Origin: SXOA01 sp051004015
GTDB taxonomy: Bacteria; Planctomycetota; Planctomycetia; Pirellulales; Pirellulaceae
Direction: 5' to 3'
Length of the DNA stretch: 29,434 nucleotides
Assembly (NCBI GenBank): GCA_051004015.1
Contig: JBPCKT010000050.1
Span: 1-29,434 of the forward strand
The position numbers and the translations under genes were made by a program. Every line of letters begins with the position of its first letter. Within the stretch, counting starts at the first letter, position 1. The notes under the pieces were generated by a model. It saw only the letters and a program-made list of their open reading frames with translations. It ran no database searches and was not told where the DNA came from. Shown piece by piece: positions 27,292 to 29,434 of the stretch.

Positions 27292-27495
27292 GGCTCAAAA
27301 CAAGCCTGCCAGGAGAGTACGTCCACGTTACGCGATTTTTTCCGCGGGGCAAGAGATGATGCCAAGAAAAGCCGCCAAAAATGGACTTCAGCCGAGTGCA
27401 ATCTCGAAATGCTACCCGGCACAGCTTCGCCAGCTTTCCCAAATCGGCAGAATGGGGGTTTTCTGACGGCTCCGGGATTTTTCCGGGATTCCAGC

Positions 27496-29283
27496 CTACC
27501 CCTTCGGCAAATCCACCACCGCCGGCAGCTTGCGTTTGCCGGCGGCGGCAGGGTTGGCGTCCAGGCGTATGCTTTCGATGTATTCGCGGAGGAAGCGGAG
27601 GGCGGCGTCTTCGTCGCGGGGAGTTTGCATCATGGCGACGAGGTGTTCGGAGGCGGTGACGAGGTCGCCGGACTCGAACAGAGTCAGGGCCTCTTCATAG
27701 CCCCGCATCCGGGCAATCTGCTCCGGGGTGAGCGGGCCGCGGGGAACTTCGTACAGGTCCACCGGCGAGGCCGCTCCGGAAAGCTGTGCCCGCAGGCAGC
27801 GGCGGGTGAAGATCGAGGGAGGAAGCAATCGCCGAGTCTGCTCGGTGATGAGGAGCGGCACTCCGAGCCGCTTGGTGGCCCCTTCCACACGGCTGGCGAG
27901 GTTGACGCTGGCCCCGCGCGGGCCGTATTTGATTCGCCGCTGGGTGCCGGCGTTGCCGACGCGGGCCAGGCCGGTGTGGATGCCGATGCCCAGGGCCAGA
28001 TCTTGCCCCAGCGATTCCCGCCAGGCGGCGTTGATGGCCGGCAGCTCTTCCAGCATGGCGTGGGCGGCCCGGCAGGCGAGCTCGGCGTGGTTGTATTGGT
28101 CGGTCGGGGCGTTCCACATCGCCGCCAGGCCGTCGCCGTAATAATCGATGATGACGCCGCTGGCCGACATGATGGATTCCGTCAGCCGGTTCATCACGTC
28201 ACCAAGGAAGCGGTAGGTCTCGTGCGGGCCGAGCCGCTCCGAGATTTCAAAGAAGCCGCGGAGGTCCGAAAACAGCACGGTGATTTCCCGCTCGTGCCCT
28301 TCCAGCAATTCGGGGTTCCGCTGAAGCTGGCTGGCGAGCTCCGGAGAGAATGCCTGTTCGAGCAGAATCCGCGTGCGGGCCGCCTCCGCTTCCCGCCGCT
28401 GCCGCTCGAGTCCGACGGTCATCGTTTCGGCGAGCAGTTGCAGGAGCTGAGCTTCCAGGTGCCGCACGCCGATGCGTTGGTTCTTAAGCCCCTGCGAGCG
28501 GACGCCGTAGACCGCGCCCACTACTTCATCGCGATTGTTGAAGATGGGGGAAGCGGCGACCGCCTCGGTACTTGGCAACTCTTCGCCGCTCATCGCCTGG
28601 GCGTCGTGATATAAGGTGCATTTGCGCTGGGCCATCAATTCCACAATCCGCCGCTGAAAGCCAATGACGCTGTGGTCCGGCGAGCCAAGTCGGCTGGCGG
28701 CGATGTCCCAGCCGGTGGCGGTGCGGAGCAGGACCAGGCCGCTATCCAGGCCGACGGTGTCGATGACCGCCTGGGCGGCGTCACTGAAGAATTCCAGGGA
28801 GCCGGCGGCGGCGTGCTGGAGTTTGCCAAGCGCCTCGAACCAGCGGACGATGGTTTCCGGCGCGGGGGAGCGGCTGAAAAGGTCGAGCGAGAAGGGGCAG
28901 GTGTCGCCGGCATGGCGCGAGCCGGGGATGGATTTGAGGAACGGGTCTAGCGGCGCTGTTTCATCCGCGTCGTGCAGCGCAATCACGCTGCCGGCGACGA
29001 ATATTCTGGCCGGCAGGGTGAGCGGAACCACTTCCCCTTTGCGAATGCGGCGGCCGCCGTCAAGCGTTAACGAACGGCCGAGGTTCACCAGGCGGACCTG
29101 GCCCTGCTCGGAGACGTCGAGCTGTAACTGGTCCTCCGGCAGATCGGGGTCCCGGATGACCAGCCGCGGCAGCGCGGGTTGATTGGCTGCCGCGGGACTT
29201 TGCCGGGAGCCGAGCATCCAGACGCCGGGTGCAAGCGGAAACTGCTCGTGCTGCCGTTTGTTGTGAAGGGCGATTTCCGGCAT
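27496..29283 (-). CDS. FHA-GAF class III nucleotide cyclase
   Basis: 595-residue signalling protein. An FHA-like domain (about 20-105) is degenerate: the SxxH phosphothreonine-binding pair is not evident. A GAF-like domain (about 145-300) follows, then a class III cyclase domain (about 330-500). Metal-binding Asp340 (FSDLRGF) and Asp384 (YYGDG) and the transition-state Asn461 and Arg465 (VNLASR) are present. The substrate-selecting positions are odd: Asp380 where adenylate cyclases have Lys, and Gly454 where Asp or Thr is usual. The product, cAMP or cGMP, thus cannot be called. The C-terminal 90 residues have a TPR-like helix pair. No membrane segment, so it is cytoplasmic. It stands alone; no promoter or ribosome site is clear. 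Confidence 0.9.
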   Translation of the reverse strand: MPEIALHNKRQHEQFPLAPGVWMLGSRQSPAAANQPALPRLVIRDPDLPEDQLQLDVSEQGQVRLVNLGRSLTLDGGRRIRKGEVVPLTLPARIFVAGSVIALHDADETAPLDPFLKSIPGSRHAGDTCPFSLDLFSRSPAPETIVRWFEALGKLQHAAAGSLEFFSDAAQAVIDTVGLDSGLVLLRTATGWDIAASRLGSPDHSVIGFQRRIVELMAQRKCTLYHDAQAMSGEELPSTEAVAASPIFNNRDEVVGAVYGVRSQGLKNQRIGVRHLEAQLLQLLAETMTVGLERQRREAEAARTRILLEQAFSPELASQLQRNPELLEGHEREITVLFSDLRGFFEISERLGPHETYRFLGDVMNRLTESIMSASGVIIDYYGDGLAAMWNAPTDQYNHAELACRAAHAMLEELPAINAAWRESLGQDLALGIGIHTGLARVGNAGTQRRIKYGPRGASVNLASRVEGATKRLGVPLLITEQTRRLLPPSIFTRRCLRAQLSGAASPVDLYEVPRGPLTPEQIARMRGYEEALTLFESGDLVTASEHLVAMMQTPRDEDAALRFLREYIESIRLDANPAAAGKRKLPAVVDLPKG

Positions 29284-29434
29284 GGGATGGCTGACTTGCT
29301 AGCGGTGCGGGTTGGAGCGGTCGGGCGGGTTAGGAGGGAGGTATTGGATGATGTTTGGAGTTTGCCCGAGGTAATGTAGCTTATGGCAGCAGCGGTGGGG
29401 GGCCACCCTTTGGGGGGGCTTTTTGAACCCACCC

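Overview
The window looks like a chromosomal piece of a high-GC planctomycete of the Gemmata/Gemmataceae type. This rests on gene content rather than any marker gene: a Ser/Thr kinase fused to 14 WD40 repeats with a DWG (not DFG) motif, exported kelch and PQQ-type propeller proteins, a heptaheme cytochrome with TPRs, small CxxC zinc-ribbon proteins, an FHA-GAF-cyclase, and gene-poor gaps packed with inverted repeats. Shine-Dalgarno sites are weak or missing at many genes. Several starts sit behind sigma70-like -10 boxes (TAGAAT, TAAAAT, TATAGT, GATAAT).

Layout. 1-867: no convincing gene; C-runs, a 15-bp and a 22-bp perfect inverted repeat, and three TTGAC boxes exactly 22 bp apart upstream of a 123-residue EF-Tu-domain-2-like protein (868-1239). 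1405-5149 (minus): two-gene operon, an exported alpha/beta hydrolase (Abhydrolase_10 type) followed 4 bp later by a vWA-like lipoprotein. 5291-9523 (plus): kelch propeller, PQQ-propeller lipoprotein and heptaheme cytochrome/TPR protein, read as one unit with a possible internal promoter. 9617-12346: aconitase acnA with its own promoter, overlapping tail to tail with a SulP transporter (12343-14208, minus). 14209-15119: about 0.9 kb of repeats and hairpins. 15120-15875 (minus): nagB-like sugar-phosphate deaminase, divergent from a site-2-protease-like M50 peptidase (16071-17213), which is followed immediately by an exported tandem cyanophycinase-like protein (17250-18932). This abuts rdgB (18933-19553, minus), which lies downstream of a polyhydroxyalkanoate-granule-type small protein (19591-19926, minus). 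20012-20086: tRNA-Pro(TGG).

The kinase-WD40 gene (20521-23763) sits between two copies of a 28-bp hairpin repeat, one directly behind the tRNA and one 0.2 kb behind the kinase, and an apparent transposase remnant follows. This makes 20.1-24.3 kb the most island-like part of the window. The right end carries two divergent zinc-ribbon proteins (24303-25097 minus; 25365-26210 plus), a YheT-type hydrolase (26167-27291, minus) whose end overlaps its neighbour by 44 bp, and an FHA-GAF-class III cyclase (27496-29283, minus).

Common threads are envelope and signalling work: exported propellers and hemes, an intramembrane protease with an exported peptidase, and a kinase and a cyclase for regulation. 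No CRISPR array, integrase, intact insertion sequence or complete defence system was seen. No function for an entirely new system can be proven from sequence alone; the best candidates are given as findings.
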